From Megamerina dolium (lineage: Eukaryota; Arthropoda; Insecta; Diptera; Megamerinidae), in contig OY978525.1 in assembly GCA_963854835.1 (NCBI GenBank), positions 8,543,540-8,607,539 on the forward strand: a DNA stretch of 64,000 nucleotides, read 5' to 3'. The notes beneath the pieces are model-generated. The model did not search any database, was not told the DNA's origin, and saw only the letters and a program-made list of their open reading frames with translations. The translations under genes and the position numbers were made by a program. Positions 33,001-45,567 of this stretch are shown piece by piece (position 1 is the first letter of the stretch; each line of letters starts with the position of its first letter).

Positions 33001-34665
33001 ACCGTTTGTGCTGCAACTCAGTAGAGTACATTATTTTGATATGCTAACAGATCTGTGATAAAATGGGCATAATCGGATAACAAACACAACAAGCTTCCAT
33101 ACAAAAGTATGATTTCGAACATACTTTAGCATACTTTAAACATGTAAATATGCAGTTATTGAATAGAAACTCACCAAAAAAGGTTTTGTTTTTGGCAAAA
33201 GATAAAGTTTTCTGAAAATATGCATAATCGGTTTAAAAGAGCAATTACTTTTCATACAAAAATATGCTTTCGAGTTCATGTTTTTTGATTTTTCACACGA
33301 AAATGTGAAGCTATCAAACTGAAATTTGGTGCATTCAAGTATTTTTACAAATAAACAAATCAGTGTGAAAATGGATATAATGCGGTACAAATAAATCACT
33401 TTTCATACAAAAATATGCTTTTGAATTCATGTTTTTTGATTTTCCACACGAAAGTGTAAAGCTATTGAACTGTAATTTAGCGTATTTAAATATTTTGACA
33501 TATAAACAAATCAGAGTAAAAATGGATATAATACGATGAAAATCACGCATACCTTCCATACAAAAGTTAGCTTTTAAATGTATGTTTACAGCCCCAGAGC
33601 GAGTAAATATAGAGCTATCGCACTCAAATTTAGGGAATAAAGCTATTTTTGCAATTTAATGGATCGATGCAAGAATGAGCAAAATCGGATAAAAAATATG
33701 ACTACCTTTCATACAAAAATTATTTTCGAATGCATTTTTTTTTTCAATTTTCTACAAAAAGATATTAAACTATCGAACGGAAACTCGCCAAATATGATTA
33801 TTTTTACAAACTAATGGATAACTTGAAGAATGAATGTAATTGGATAAAAGTTACACATACCTTCCATACAAAAATACATTTTCGAATGTATTTTTGCAGA
33901 TTTTAAGCACAAATATAGAAAGCTATTGTGCTGCAACTCTTCAAATAAAAATATTTTTACAAACTAATGGAGAAATTCAAAAATGAATGAAATTGTATAA
34001 AAATAACGTCTACTTTCCATACAAAATTTTCTTATCGACCTTTCATATATTCGCATACATTAAGCATATAAATAAAAAAAAAACAATTAATCTGGAGCTT
34101 ATATTATTTTATTATTTTTACTAAATAACATTGGATATTTTATCAGCGGATGAAAATTATGCCTACTTTCAATAGAATATTATGTTTTCTCACATATATT
34201 TGCATATTTTAACCATGTAAATATAAAAAAAAATATCAACCTAAAACTATGTACATTAAATTATTTTCACCAAAAGATACAGAATTTCAAAAATCGGCAA
34301 AATCGAATTAAAATTACGACTATCTTCCATACAGAAGTATACTTTTAAATGCATTTTTGCTGATTTTTCGTATGTAAATATGAAGCTAAGAAGCTAAAAC
34401 TCCTTACAAAAGCTTATTTTGGCAAAAGAATTTATCTCTACAAAATTAGGCAAAATCGGATAAAAACCACGCCTACCTCCCATACAAAATTTAGCTTTTA
34501 ATTGTATTTTTTCATACTTTGCTTATGAAAATATAAAGTTAACAAAGTAAAATTCGGTATATAATATTATTTTGTTACAAAAAAATGTATGAATTAAAGA
34601 ATAAACGTATTTGAATAAAAAAACTGAACTACCTTCCATACAACAATATACAATATTTTAAAAGT
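33001..34665 (+). repeat. ~154-bp tandem array D (11 units)
   Basis: 'TTCCATACAAAAGTATG'-type cores lie near 33099, 33253, 33404, 33557, 33710, 33865, 34018, 34170, 34328, 34481 and 34637, with spacings of 151-158 bp. Unit content matches arrays A-C: GAAAATATAAAGTTAT, GAAACTCGCCA, an 'ATTATTTTTACAAACTAATGG' segment and AATCGGATAAAAACCACGCC. Frames at 33136-33399 and 33335-33559 reflect two adjacent, similar units (AYFCMKS repeated). Confidence 0.88.
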
Positions 34666-34787
34666 CTCAACAAATGTCCAATTTATGGTTATATATTTTA
34701 TTGTACTGTACTGTACATACATCAATTCACACACATACCAATGCTAACTTGTCACTTGACAATTTGAAAAATTACTATTTGTTAAAG

Positions 34788-34829
<42 letters not shown>

Positions 34830-35785
34830 ACACACATATAATGAATAGTAATTTTACTCTCATACCTTTTTATGCCATCTCTTTGATCATTTATTAAAAA
34901 TGTCTCATGCTTTTGTCTTTGAAGATTTGTAAATATCTTAAATCTTGTTATATGAGTGTATCTAAATTTACCTTAAATTAGCATCAGATTACTTGTACTT
35001 TTATGTTTCATACGTAATTTGATATAAAATTTCTGCACAGCCAAAAATAATGAGCAAGAAGATTAATTTAGATCAAATTTAATCGTAATAATGTTATACT
35101 GTATTGGTGTAAAGCCTTAAACTATATATTGATATATGGGTTCGTATTCAAAAATTATATTAAAAAACGAATACTGCCGTACTACAATAATTAATTAGAT
35201 GGTCATTAATTGGATCCCAACCATATACGAGTATATTAGTAGTTTACCATAATGTCATAGATTTTCATATTATAGTACTCCTATATTCATAGAAGTAGGT
35301 ACCTACATGATAAATCTGTGTTTATGGCAATGTACAAGTATTCCCCACAAATTAGAACACTCGTTGATTTTGACAAAAAGGTTTTCATCATAACAAAATG
35401 GCTACGTAGCAGCAGCAGCAGCAAATATTTATGCCAACTCTTAAAAGTATGTATTGAAATAACAAGAAATAACAAGTTTACTGATAAAATTTGACGCATT
35501 TCCGTAATTTACATTGTGTTTTGTTGTTGTTGTTAATGTTTCGAATAACAAAATTATTAACATACCATTTAATGGTACCCAAATACATAGAATAGTACAT
35601 AAACATAAACAGATTACGTCGTTTGTTGAAGTGAAATTAATGACGTTATATAGTAGGAATATATAAAATAGAGCACCGTTGAATACTATCAGTTATATTT
35701 TTCATTTCGAAAACTCATCCCCTACCTTACAGTACAAGTGTTTATGTAAATTATGCATTTTTTTAAAAATTAAAGTATACAAATT
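34666..35785. other. AT-rich stretch with (CA)n
   Basis: A (CA)n microsatellite lies at 34791-34836 and a short (AGC)n at 35409-35423. No gene was recognised. Confidence 0.5.
34791..34836. repeat. (CA)n microsatellite
   Basis: About 22 CA units with one TA interruption. Confidence 0.95.
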
Positions 35786-36870
35786 GCTGAAGTGTGTATA
35801 GCTGAAGTACTTGTTTGAGAATTTTTCAAAATTTGTGTTGCTTTAATATCAAATGGTTAAAAATGGGTTATATTTAATTGGACTGCTCTAGAGGCTCTAT
35901 TTATCGATAAAAAGAGATGAAAATTGAAAATTCCAAATATGCAGTTTTGTAGCCAAATTATGTTAAATTTACATACCATCTTTAGTTTTTCAATAACTCT
36001 TATACTTTATTTTTGTTAATTTTGGAAAATTTGTATTGCTTTACAATAAAATGGTTAAAAATTGTTTAAATTTAAATCTACTGATTCGCAGACGATTTAT
36101 CGATCAAAGCAGTTGAAATTATAGAAATCAAAATATGTAATTTTTTACTCAAAGGATTTTAAATTAATTTAATGTCATAATTTTTGTAATAGCTTTTTTG
36201 GTTTATTTTTGAGAATTTTTCAAAATATGCATTGCTTTAATATGAAATGGTTAAAAATTGGTTAAATTTAAATCTGCTGATCTACGGAATATTAAACGAT
36301 CAAAACAGTTGAAATTGAAGATTCGAAATATGCAGTTTTTAAGCCAAAGAATTTTAAATTAATGTAGTGTTTGATGTTTTAAAATAACTTTTACAGTTTA
36401 TTTTTGAGAATTTTTTAAAATTTGCATTGCTTTAATGTAAAACTATTAAAAATGGGTTTAATTTAAATCTACTGATCTGTGGACTATTCGATCGAAGCAG
36501 TTGAAATTGAAAATTCAAAATATCTAATATTGAACCCAAGGAATGCGAAATTTATACAATTCTGTAGCTTTAAAATAACTTTTATAGTTAATTTTTTTGC
36601 AATTTTTCAAAATTTGCGTTGATTTAATATAAAATGGTTAAAAAAGGGTTAAATATAAATCTATTGATCTATGGACTATTGATCGTTCGAAACAGTTGAA
36701 ATTGAAAATTCAAAATAAGCAGTTTTGAACTAAAAGAATGCGAAATTTATACAATTTCGTAGCTTTTAAATAACTCTTATAGTTTATTTTTGGCAATTTT
36801 TCAAAATTTACGTTGATTTAATATAAAATGGTTAAAAATTGGTTAAATTTAAATCTATCTCCGCGAATAG
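35786..36870 (+). repeat. ~195-bp tandem array, 5-6 units
   Basis: 'TTTTTCAAAATTTGCGTTG' followed by 'AATATAAAATGGTTAAAAA' recurs near 35851, 36049, 36245, 36440, 36632 and 36826, with spacings of 192-198 bp. Each unit continues with TTAAATTTAAATCTACTGAT, an ATCGATC-AAACAGTTGAAATT segment and AAATATGCAGTTTT. This monomer is unrelated in sequence and length to the ~154-bp arrays. Confidence 0.9.
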
Positions 36871-38089
36871 TTCTTCAATATGATTCATCGCAAATGTGTC
36901 GTCGTGCGAAAATTTATGTTCGCTTCAATTGTATTTAAGCTATAATACAATATAACTACAATTGTTTTCGAAATGATGGCAAAAAGAAAACAGTGAGAGA
37001 AAAAAAAAATTAAATAAAATCAACACGACTGACTGTCAATTGAAAGTAGCAGAGAAAATGTAAAAGGAAGTAAATAAAAAAAAGTGTAAATAAGAAAGCA
37101 AAAAAAAAAAAAAATAAAAATAAAAATGAATGCATAAAATAGTTGGCAAAAAAAAAAAATTGAAAACAACAAATAAAAAAAAAATAAAAAAAGGGAATAA
37201 ATCAAATATCAAAGTTAAACGAACAGAAAAAAATGCCAAATTTGGCGCCATATGAAATGAACTCGTGCGTATAATTACGTTGACATTTGGTACATAGACG
37301 AAGGCTGAGGTAAAAAAAAAAAAAAATATAAATACTAAATGATGATGACTGTAATAACGACTGAGTTGTAAAATACTAATTCATATTCATATTTAGTTAG
37401 TTTATGACAACAATAATTAGAACATGATATACATAGATGATGATGATGTTGACGATGACACAACAGCATCATTATATCAGTGAAATTTATATATTTTATT
37501 TATTTGTAAATACAATATGTTATGTATACAATTACAAGCTGCCTATTCTGGCGCAGTTATTTTTAATTAAATATTTTTTTTTTCTACCTCTCTTTCAGAA
37601 GGACCTTAATAGCCCTCAATACATACATACTTGTATTTCATTATTCAACATTCACATTTTATGTAAATATGTACAAGTATTTATTTTCGAATTCATTGAG
37701 GGATAGGCATATTAAAATAATAATAATTATTTGCTTTGTTCTATTTAATTTAAATAAATAGAATTTATATGGCAAATAAATGAATTATTTTAGCATATCT
37801 AAACTTGGTTTTGGTCACCTCCACCAAAATTTTATGCCATTCCTACTTAAAAATGAAGGTTGGTTTATTATTTAAGTACCCATATATTACGGCCTTTAGC
37901 GATAACCCTTGATTAGTTAAATTGTCCTGTGGATGGATGGAAATTTTTCGTTACGCTACTTTTGGCCGAACTATTGATTATAAATGATACAAATTACAAG
38001 TTTATTGCAGATTTCGTTATTAATAACAACAACAATAATATTAATGAGAATAATAATAATAATAGTCTTGGGCGGCATCGCATAAATAG
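36871..38089. other. AT-rich stretch with A-tracts
   Basis: Poly-A-rich sequence (36990-37330) gives Phe-rich minus-strand frames without coding meaning. Imperfect (AAT)n lies at 38030-38064. Confidence 0.55.
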
Positions 38090-39890
38090 TCGATGTTAAA
38101 AACATACTCCCATCTGTTCTTCGTCCTTGTGCCAGTCTGTCATCTGGCTGGTTTGCGCGATAACTTCAACAAAAAATGAGATATTTCAATAAAATTTGGC
38201 ATGAGTGACCTCTGATCTAAGAGTATAGATAGTATTGAAAACTGGCATGATCGGTCAACTACCACGCCCACACAGAATAATAAAAAGAACTAACCTTGAA
38301 TTTTGAAAGAATTCTAACTCACCATAAATCACTTAAAATTGCATCAAAGACAATAATATTTGGCATGTTGTTCATCACGATAGCGCAACGTATATTTCGT
38401 AAGAAATCTTTGAGCCACGCCCACTATTTAATGTAGCTCCCATACAAAGTCACTGAATTTATTATAACTTTAAACTGCCATAACAATGAAACATTTTGAT
38501 TGGAGATAACAATATTTGACATTTAGAGTGATATTATAGTGGAAAATAATTTCGCAAATAATAGGCGCGCCACGACCACTTTTTAATGTGGCTCCCATAC
38601 AATGTTGTGGAATTATTAAACATTTTAAACCACCATAACTTTGACAGTCTTACGAATCCTACGACAATATTTGGCACATAGATTTATGTTATAGTGAGAA
38701 ATAATATTGTATGAAATAGGTGTGCTACGCCCCATATTTCATGTAGCTCCCATACAAAGTCGCAGAATTACTTTAAGTTTTAAACCACCATAACTTTGAA
38801 AGACTTAAGAATCGGACGACAATAATTGGCAGATAGATTATTGTTATAGTGAAAAATAATTTTGTAAGATATAGGTGTGTTACGCCCCATATATCGTGCA
38901 GCTCCCATACAAAGTCGCAGAATTACTTTAAATTTTAAACCACCATAACTTTGACAATCTCACGAATCGAAAGACAATATTTGGCACATTGATTACTGTT
39001 GTAGTTGAAAATAATCTTGTAAGAAATAGATGAGCCACTCCCCGTATTTCGTGTAGCTCCCTACAAAGTCGCAGAATTACTTTAAATTTTAAACCACCAT
39101 AACTTTGATAGTCTTACGAATTGAACGTCAATATTTAGCACATAGATTATTGTTTTAGTGAAAAATATTCTCGTAGAAGATAGGTGTGCCACGCCCATAA
39201 TTTCATGTAGCTTTCATACAAAGTCATGAAAATATTAGAAATTTTAAATCACCATAACTTAGGTGATTTTATGATTAAGACTATAATATTTTACAAATAG
39301 ATTAATATTTCAATGGGTAACAATATAGCAAGAAATAACTGCATCACACGCACTATTTAATATAGCCCCCATACAAAGTCACAATATAGAAAAAAATTTT
39401 TAACGGCCGTAACTTACTGAGTAATTCGCCTAAATCAAAAATATTTGAAAGTTAGATTAACATTGTAAAGGTAAATAATTTTGGAAGAGATGGCTGAGCC
39501 ACGCTTACTTTTTAATGTAGCTCCCATACAAAGTCGCAGAATTACTTTAAAATTTAAACCACCATAACTTTGACAATCTAACGAATCGGACGACAATATT
39601 TGGCGGATAGATTATTGTTATAGTGAAATATAATCTCGTGTAAAATAGGTGTGCCACGCCCATGATTTCATGTAGCTCTCATACAAAGTCGCAGAATTAA
39701 ATAAAATTCTACGCCAACCATAACTTAGAAAATATTCCCTTTAAGACAACCATATTGAAGTCGTAGATTATTAATATGTAGAGAAATATTATTGCAAAGA
39801 AAAATTTGTGGCTCTCCCACTATTTAATGTAGCTCCCATATAAAGTCACTGCTACTTAAACGTATCTGAAACTGTGTTGAACAGGCTTCT
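38090..39890 (-). mobile_element. Helentron/INE-1-like element with ~155-bp central tandem repeats, copy 1
   Basis: The left end (38110-38275) holds a decayed GTCY-like run (TTCTTCGTCCTTGTG, GTCTGTCATCTGGCTGG). CGCGATAACTT, ATTTCAATAAAATTTGGCAT and GGCATGATCGGTCAACTACC follow. This matches, in reverse orientation, the sequence next to the GACG repeat in the element at 58.3-59.9 kb. About ten units then follow with 'GCCACGCCCACTATTT', 'ATGTAGCTCCCATACAAAGT' and 'ACCACCATAACTTTGACA', at 38441, 38595, 38751, 38906, 39060, 39216, 39370, 39525, 39680 and 39837 (154-157 bp apart). No coding sequence is present. The class is inferred from the partner copy. Confidence 0.75.
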
Positions 39891-40419
39891 ATAGAACATA
39901 TGAACGCCTAACGCCTGACTAAAGATCGTGACTGAATAAAATTTAGTATAGAATAAGATATATCTTTAATAGAAATATATGTTAAAGTAATTAGATGATA
40001 AACCAAAGAGTTGCTGGTGAAGTAGCACAATAGTGAATCAGGTCACCGGCTCAATTAAAATTCTTTCATTGTCTAGTTTTACAATTCTATGAGTTTAATG
40101 AGAAATATACAATTGAAGTCATATTCTATATTTCTTAGTTGCTATTTTAAACTTTATAGCGTTCATATTTTATAGTTACACTGTACTCATGTGGTATAAT
40201 GGAGGGAGTTCAAATACATGTCATACCACAATTGAGAGCATTACAAATGAAAGCATGACATAATAACATATTACAGAATTGAGGATTAGGTATTTTATAA
40301 TTTTATTTTATGTGCAGCATAAAATTACGGTGTAAAATTTAGACATAGGTATTATATGTAGCTTATATACCATATACTTGTATGTATGTATTTTTATCAA
40401 AAAAAAAAAAAAAAAAAAT

Positions 40420-40484
<65 letters not shown>

Positions 40485-41205
40485 TATATAAATTTTTTTT
40501 ATTTTTTTTTATATATATATATTTGGTATTGACATTGAATTTGATGTCAACTGAAATGATGCAGAAATATATCTTTAGGTACTTACATCAGTACCTTTAG
40601 TCATTCTTCATTTATCACTTTTATGCAAGGGTGCGAGTATACTTATAGGTTCATATACATTCCAAATAAATGTCATTGAACTTATACGCATATAAATATA
40701 ATCAACTTGACATCATGACCTTGGCCTTACAACTCATTGGAATTGTTGCTTATTGGTGTAAAATAAAATTGATGAAAATAAAAATCAAATCAAATAAGTA
40801 GAGATTTTTCACAATATTTAACAAAGGCCATTCGATTACAATGTAATATCAGTGAGGAGTGTGATGTGTTAAAATTGTCTTTACCACCTTCACTTAAGCC
40901 ATTTACAATGTAAAGGGTGTTTTTTTTTTCATCACAGACCATCATAGATTAGCATTGAAAAAAATATTGTTGAAATTACCTGATTTTGAACTCTATTCGT
41001 TATGTTGAGACTAGCCTGAATATGAGCTTAGGCTCTTGAGGTCCAATCACGCAGCTACAGAAACAAAGTTTTGTTTAGCCGACGAATTTGAGACTGCGAA
41101 ATTCGAATCTGGGGTTTGATTAGACTCAATCAGATCATATTTCGCCCCTAACCTAAAAACAAACAAAAAAATGGAAAAATTGAAATATTCATTAAAATAT
41201 TGTCA
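39891..41205. other. AT-rich stretch with long (TA)n
   Basis: No gene was recognised. A poly-A run and a (TA)n microsatellite lie at 40400-40522. Confidence 0.5.
40422..40522. repeat. (TA)n microsatellite
   Basis: About 29 uninterrupted TA units (40422-40480), then imperfect TA/T-rich sequence. The 72-residue frame across it (Ile/Tyr repeats) is not coding. Confidence 0.95.
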
Positions 41206-43110
41206 CAGAATCGATCTTTAAGTATAAAATGTATGACTGATTTGTATTAATTTTTTCTTCTACCTATTTTTTCGTAACATACTTACCCCCAATCTTTACT
41301 TTTTAGAGCGGTTCCCACACAAAATTGAGGATTTCAAAAAAATTTCCCTGTCAATGCTCTCAGAGGGCTCCCCATTGAGGATAAACGTAAAACTGACCAC
41401 CAATAATTTTTGTGACTGAACACACCTTTTCCTGAACACACTTTTTCCAAACCTTTGCTATTTATGCAAATTTCCCTTAAAAGTTATCTGAAGAGCACCT
41501 GAAATTCGTCATATAACCGACGTATAATCGTCTATGAATTGTCGCTAGAGCAATGTAATGTACCACCAGCCCTCAATAAATTTTTTCTTTCCGACATTTT
41601 TTCTAAATCTATACTACTTAGGGTGCCGCAGCTCAGTGGTTAGTGTGTTGATCTTCTGATCTGTAGGTCGTGGGTTCAATCCCCAGCTAAAAAAAAAAAA
41701 AAAAAAAAAATTGAATATCAAAAAAATTTTTCTTTCGAACGGTACCCACTTGTCGGCAAGCAATTGTCAATTCTGCCGACATTAACAACTTGCCATGAAA
41801 AAGCTTCTAAAAGAACTCTGTGACAAAGCTCAGAAAAAGTGATGTCACAAAGGTTTTGCCGTTCGGAATCGGCTAAAATAAGTAGGTCCCTTCTAATACT
41901 GGCCAAAATTTAAAAGGCACAACACTACTGGAGGAGAAGCATGTCCAAAGAGGCCTTCGGGGCTTATAAGTGCCATATATTTAGTTATTTCTCATAACCG
42001 TTCATGAATTGCCCCTAGAACAATAAAATATATCACTGGCACCCATTAATTTTTTCTTTCCGACATTTTTTTTTGAAATATATTTACACCTTACCTCAAC
42101 TACTTAGAGGAGCTCTTATGTGAAATTTGACATTTTTATAAATTTTGCTGCAATATCTTCCCAGAGTGCTAATACGTATGACCGAACCCTATTATTGTTT
42201 CTCATTGAACTTTTTTTTTTTTTTTTTTTTGGATCATACCGATCCTCTATTTCTGCTGTTTGGGCAGGGTTCCCTACAAAATGAATTTAAAAACATCAGG
42301 ATTTCGACATGTAAGCGTGCAATTGAAAAGGAATCACCCTTAAAGTGATGAAATATATAACTGACTTTAGTTAATTTTTACTACTCAGCATTTTTTCTAA
42401 ATATACTTAACCTAAATTTCGACTCCTTAAAGAGGCTCCCATAGAAAATTGACGTTTGTGCAAATTTCGTTCCCATCTCTCCCAGAGAGCTTCCAGAGAG
42501 CTAAACTTTATGATCGAGCTTCTTTAGCCACTGCTATCCATTATGCAATATTTTTGCTGAACATACTGATTCCCCTATCTTTCTCTTAGGCAGGCTTCCT
42601 TGTAAGACAATATAGGTAACATTCACCTATAAATCGAAATATAACCCCCAAATCGCCCAGGAATTTTTCATATTCAGTATTTTTTCTGAACTATTTTGAC
42701 TTATCCTCTATTTCGACTCTTTAGAGGGACTTGCATACAAAATTGACGTTTTTTTTTTGTTTTTTTTTATAAATTTTGCTACCACCATTCCATTGGAGAT
42801 ACTCTCCTCTTGAAGAGACTCCCATTAATTTTTACTACCCAACATTTTTTCACATCATACTGACTTCCTATCTCTGCTATATAGGAAGGCTCCCCTATAG
42901 AATGTACTAAAAATTGGCAGATAGCCACAGAATTGTCTATGAAATGACCATAGCTTGGTGAAATGTATAGTCGACCATCTTAATTCTTCTGCGACAACAG
43001 TTTCGTCAAACATACTTATGCTCTAAAGCTATCTTTAAGGGGATTCCCATACAAAATTGATGCTTTCAGAAAACTGAGCCCCTCTAAAGGTTGGGAATAG
43101 AAAATAGGAA
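41206..43110 (+). repeat. Type-2 ~155-160 bp repeat array, interrupted by a SINE
   Basis: Units carry CTTACCCCCAATCTTTACT or a variant, 'TTAGAGGGGCTCCCATACAAAATTGACG'-like text, and 'CTAGAGCAATGAAATGTATGACC' with 'CCATTAATTTTTTCTTTCC'. Cores fall near 41310, 42113, 42270, 42437, 42596, 42730, 42889 and 43046, mostly 157-167 bp apart. A SINE at 41621-41985 sits inside the array. The monomer shares CCCATACAAA and its length with arrays A-D, but otherwise differs. Confidence 0.75.
41621..41985 (+). mobile_element. tRNA-derived SINE, copy e, with internal poly-A expansion
   Basis: The tRNA-like head has GGGTGCCGCAGCTCAGTGG (A box) and GTGGGTTCAATCCCC (B box). After CAGCT a run of about 22 A's (41690-41711) replaces the normal short linker. 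The body has CTTTCGAACGGTACCCAC, GCTTCTAAAAGAACTCTGTG and GGTTTTGCCGTTCGGAATCG. The type-I end reads AGGCCTTCGGGGCTTATAAG then TGCCATATATTTA. It is inserted within the type-2 array. Confidence 0.9.
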
Positions 43111-44555
43111 TATTCTCTTCCAACCGGATTGCTTGGTTTCTGTCTGAATAATGCTAATTATCCACTAGCATATATGGGAATAATAAATAATTCTCAAAAA
43201 GATGGACCAACATGTCGACCGTAATGTACGCTTAGAGACTATCCGGTTTCGATGCAAGAATTTTCGAAAAAAAAATGCACAATTTCGCGATGTGTTGTCA
43301 CTTTTTGCATGACAAAATGCAAAAACTTACCATGTTCAGACGAAAGATCATTTCGATTGCTACATTTGATGCCCTATTTGACTAATTGGTGGACCCCATA
43401 TAAAAGAAATATCAAATATTTTTTTGAGAGAAACCTCCAATCTGCTAGACTCTAAGAAGAACACCCTCTATAGAAATTTTTTCATTTTACAAATGTGACA
43501 ACTTTCATTTCGAAGAAAAACTAAAATAGACTATAAAAAATAAAGAAAGGAAATATTTCATCAAAAAGTTATAGTTATCGTTATATCCTCTTCACTGTAT
43601 TTTATTACTTTAAGATTATTATATTGTATTATTCCGTTGAATACAATATAAACTAATATTGAAATTGCCAACAGGAATAGAATTTGATTTCATTCTACAT
43701 ACAATACATCATTTATCAATATCCAATTGACATGAAAATCGTAAAATATCCGTATTTGATTACCATATCTAAAACCTTTCTTCTTCATTCCAAAAAAAAA
43801 AAAAAATGATTACATTTAAATGTGTTACGCCAATGCAGCTGATACTGATAATACAACAAAAAAAAAAAAAAAAAAAAAAGAAGAAGAAAGGGAACAAAAA
43901 GGATTTAACATTTCATACAAATCACATACACATACACACACACACACTCATATATGTATGAAGATAAAATTTTACATTGGTAAAAACCAATGTAAAATCA
44001 CTTGACATTGACATTGTTTTTTTTTTTCACTATTCAAAAATGTCTGATATTTATGCCTGGTCAAGCATAAAAACAAAAAATTTGAATAAACATTTATGTA
44101 AAAAATGTTCGGTTAGTATTGGTGCATGTGCATATTTTGGAGTTTTGTACAATAAACGCCTAAGGTTATGCTATACTTTAGTATTTGATAAACATTTTCT
44201 TTCCCCTTAAATGTTTATGGTTTCGCACATTTTCATACGATGCATATTATGTTGCTGTTATTTCATTATTATTTGCCAAACATTTTTTTATTTCATTGTA
44301 CAGCAATTGTCAATGTTCCAAAATGAATAAAATTATAAATTGTTGATGCTACGAGCACCTACTTGATGGCATTTTGTATGTAGAAATTGCCACTTGAAAT
44401 TGTTTATATTGTATTTTATGGTAAACAACTGTTTATGACAATGTCAAATATATTCATTTTCCAATATGTTTACAGGGTGCTTATATATATATAAAAGATA
44501 TTGGGTATTGGGTTGCCAGAAATGACGTAAAGGAAATGATTTTTTTTTGTAGAAG
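43111..44555. other. AT-rich stretch, no recognised gene
   Basis: Includes poly-A runs (43792-43805, 43859-43879) and a (CA)n at 43926-43947. A segment at 43190-43470, with GGTGGACCCCATATAAAAG and AACACCCTCTATAG near its end, has the look of a DNA-transposon remnant but lacks readable transposase. Confidence 0.45.
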
Positions 44556-45180
44556 CTGGCGTCACATGAATTTTTACTCATTTTTACAATAGGCAATATA
44601 TAGAATAGCGGTAAAATCTATGATCGACTGTCATTAATTTTTTTCTTTACATTTTTTAAGAACCCACTAAGCCTCTATCTCCATTCCCTGGAGGAGTTCT
44701 CCAAGAAAATTAACGTTTTCACTAATTTTGATGGTAACGCAGCCAGAGACCCTCCAAAGATATTAAATATACGATGACCCGTGACTCAGCGCTTTTGCTG
44801 AACATACTAAGAGCCTATTCTTACTCTTTGTAAAGGATTCCCTGTAAAACGAACGTAAAAAACCAGAAAATAACCCCATAATTCGACAGGAAATGATGGT
44901 GCTCTACAAGAGAGTCACTGCCAGAGTCGGATGAGTTGCATTACCATATTTTTGCGCTAAAGTCTTTAATATCAACGATGCCCTTCGCTCGAGAAGGTCA
45001 ACTGTGGAGTAAAAATTTATAAATTTACCATTCGCGACCATAATAGGAAGCTAAAATTCATCAAAAAGCTATTTAGGAGTTGCTCAACATCCAACCTAAA
45101 CACAACATAAATGACCAGTTCTTGAAAACTAACATAATTGGCGATAAGAAGTGGAAATGCTAACCGGACGACCAGACCAC
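44556..45180 (+). repeat. Type-2 repeat block (short)
   Basis: 'CACTAAGCCTCTATCTCC', 'GAGTTCTCCAAGAAAATTAACG', 'ATACGATGACCCGTGACTC' and 'AGGATTCCCTGTAAAACG' correspond to the units at 41.2-43.1 kb, here for about three units. The right part decays. Confidence 0.5.
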
Positions 45181-45194
45181 CAGACGATCAAATA

Positions 45195-45553
45195 AAAAAA
45201 TAAATATGTGACACTTAAAGCCCCGAAGGACTCATTGGTCGAGCTTCTCTTCAATTACTGTTGTGCGTGTTAAATTTTGGACAGTATTAGAAGGGACCTA
45301 CTTATTTTTGCCGGTTCCGAACGGCAGAACCCTTGCGACATCACTTTTTCTGAGCGTTGTCACAGAGTTCTTTTAGAAGCTTTTTCATGGCAAGTTGTTA
45401 TTGTCGGAAGAATTGCCAATTGCTTGCCGACAGGTGGGTACCGTTCGAAAGAAATATCTTTTCGATATTAAATTTGTTATGCATGAGCCGGGGATTGAAT
45501 CACGACCTACAGATCCGAAGGCCAACACACTAACCACTGAGCCACGGCACCCA
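45195..45553 (-). mobile_element. Full-length tRNA-derived SINE, copy f, with perfect 14-bp target duplication
   Basis: CAGACGATCAAATA at 45181-45194 and again at 45554-45567 delimits a 359-bp insertion exactly. This makes it the reference copy for the family. Read on the minus strand, it has a tRNA-like head (GGGTGCCGTGGCTCAGTGG; B box GTGATTCAATCCCCGGC). The body follows with AATATCGAAAAGATATTTCT, GCTTCTAAAAGAACTCTGTG and TCTGCCGTTCGGAACCGGC. The type-I end is GAGTCCTTCGGGGCTTTAAG and then GTGTCACATATTTATTTTTT, with no poly-A or CCTAA tail. It lies immediately beside the 3' end of RTE-like copy 3. Confidence 0.96.
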
Positions 45554-45567
45554 CAGACGATCAAATA

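Noticed and set aside
40912..43470. AAAGGGTGTTTTTTTTT at 40912 and AACACCCTCTATAG at 43457 as possible inverted termini of one 2.5-kb element
   Set aside because: The match is short and low-complexity, no transposase is readable between them, and type-2 repeats plus a SINE fill the interval.
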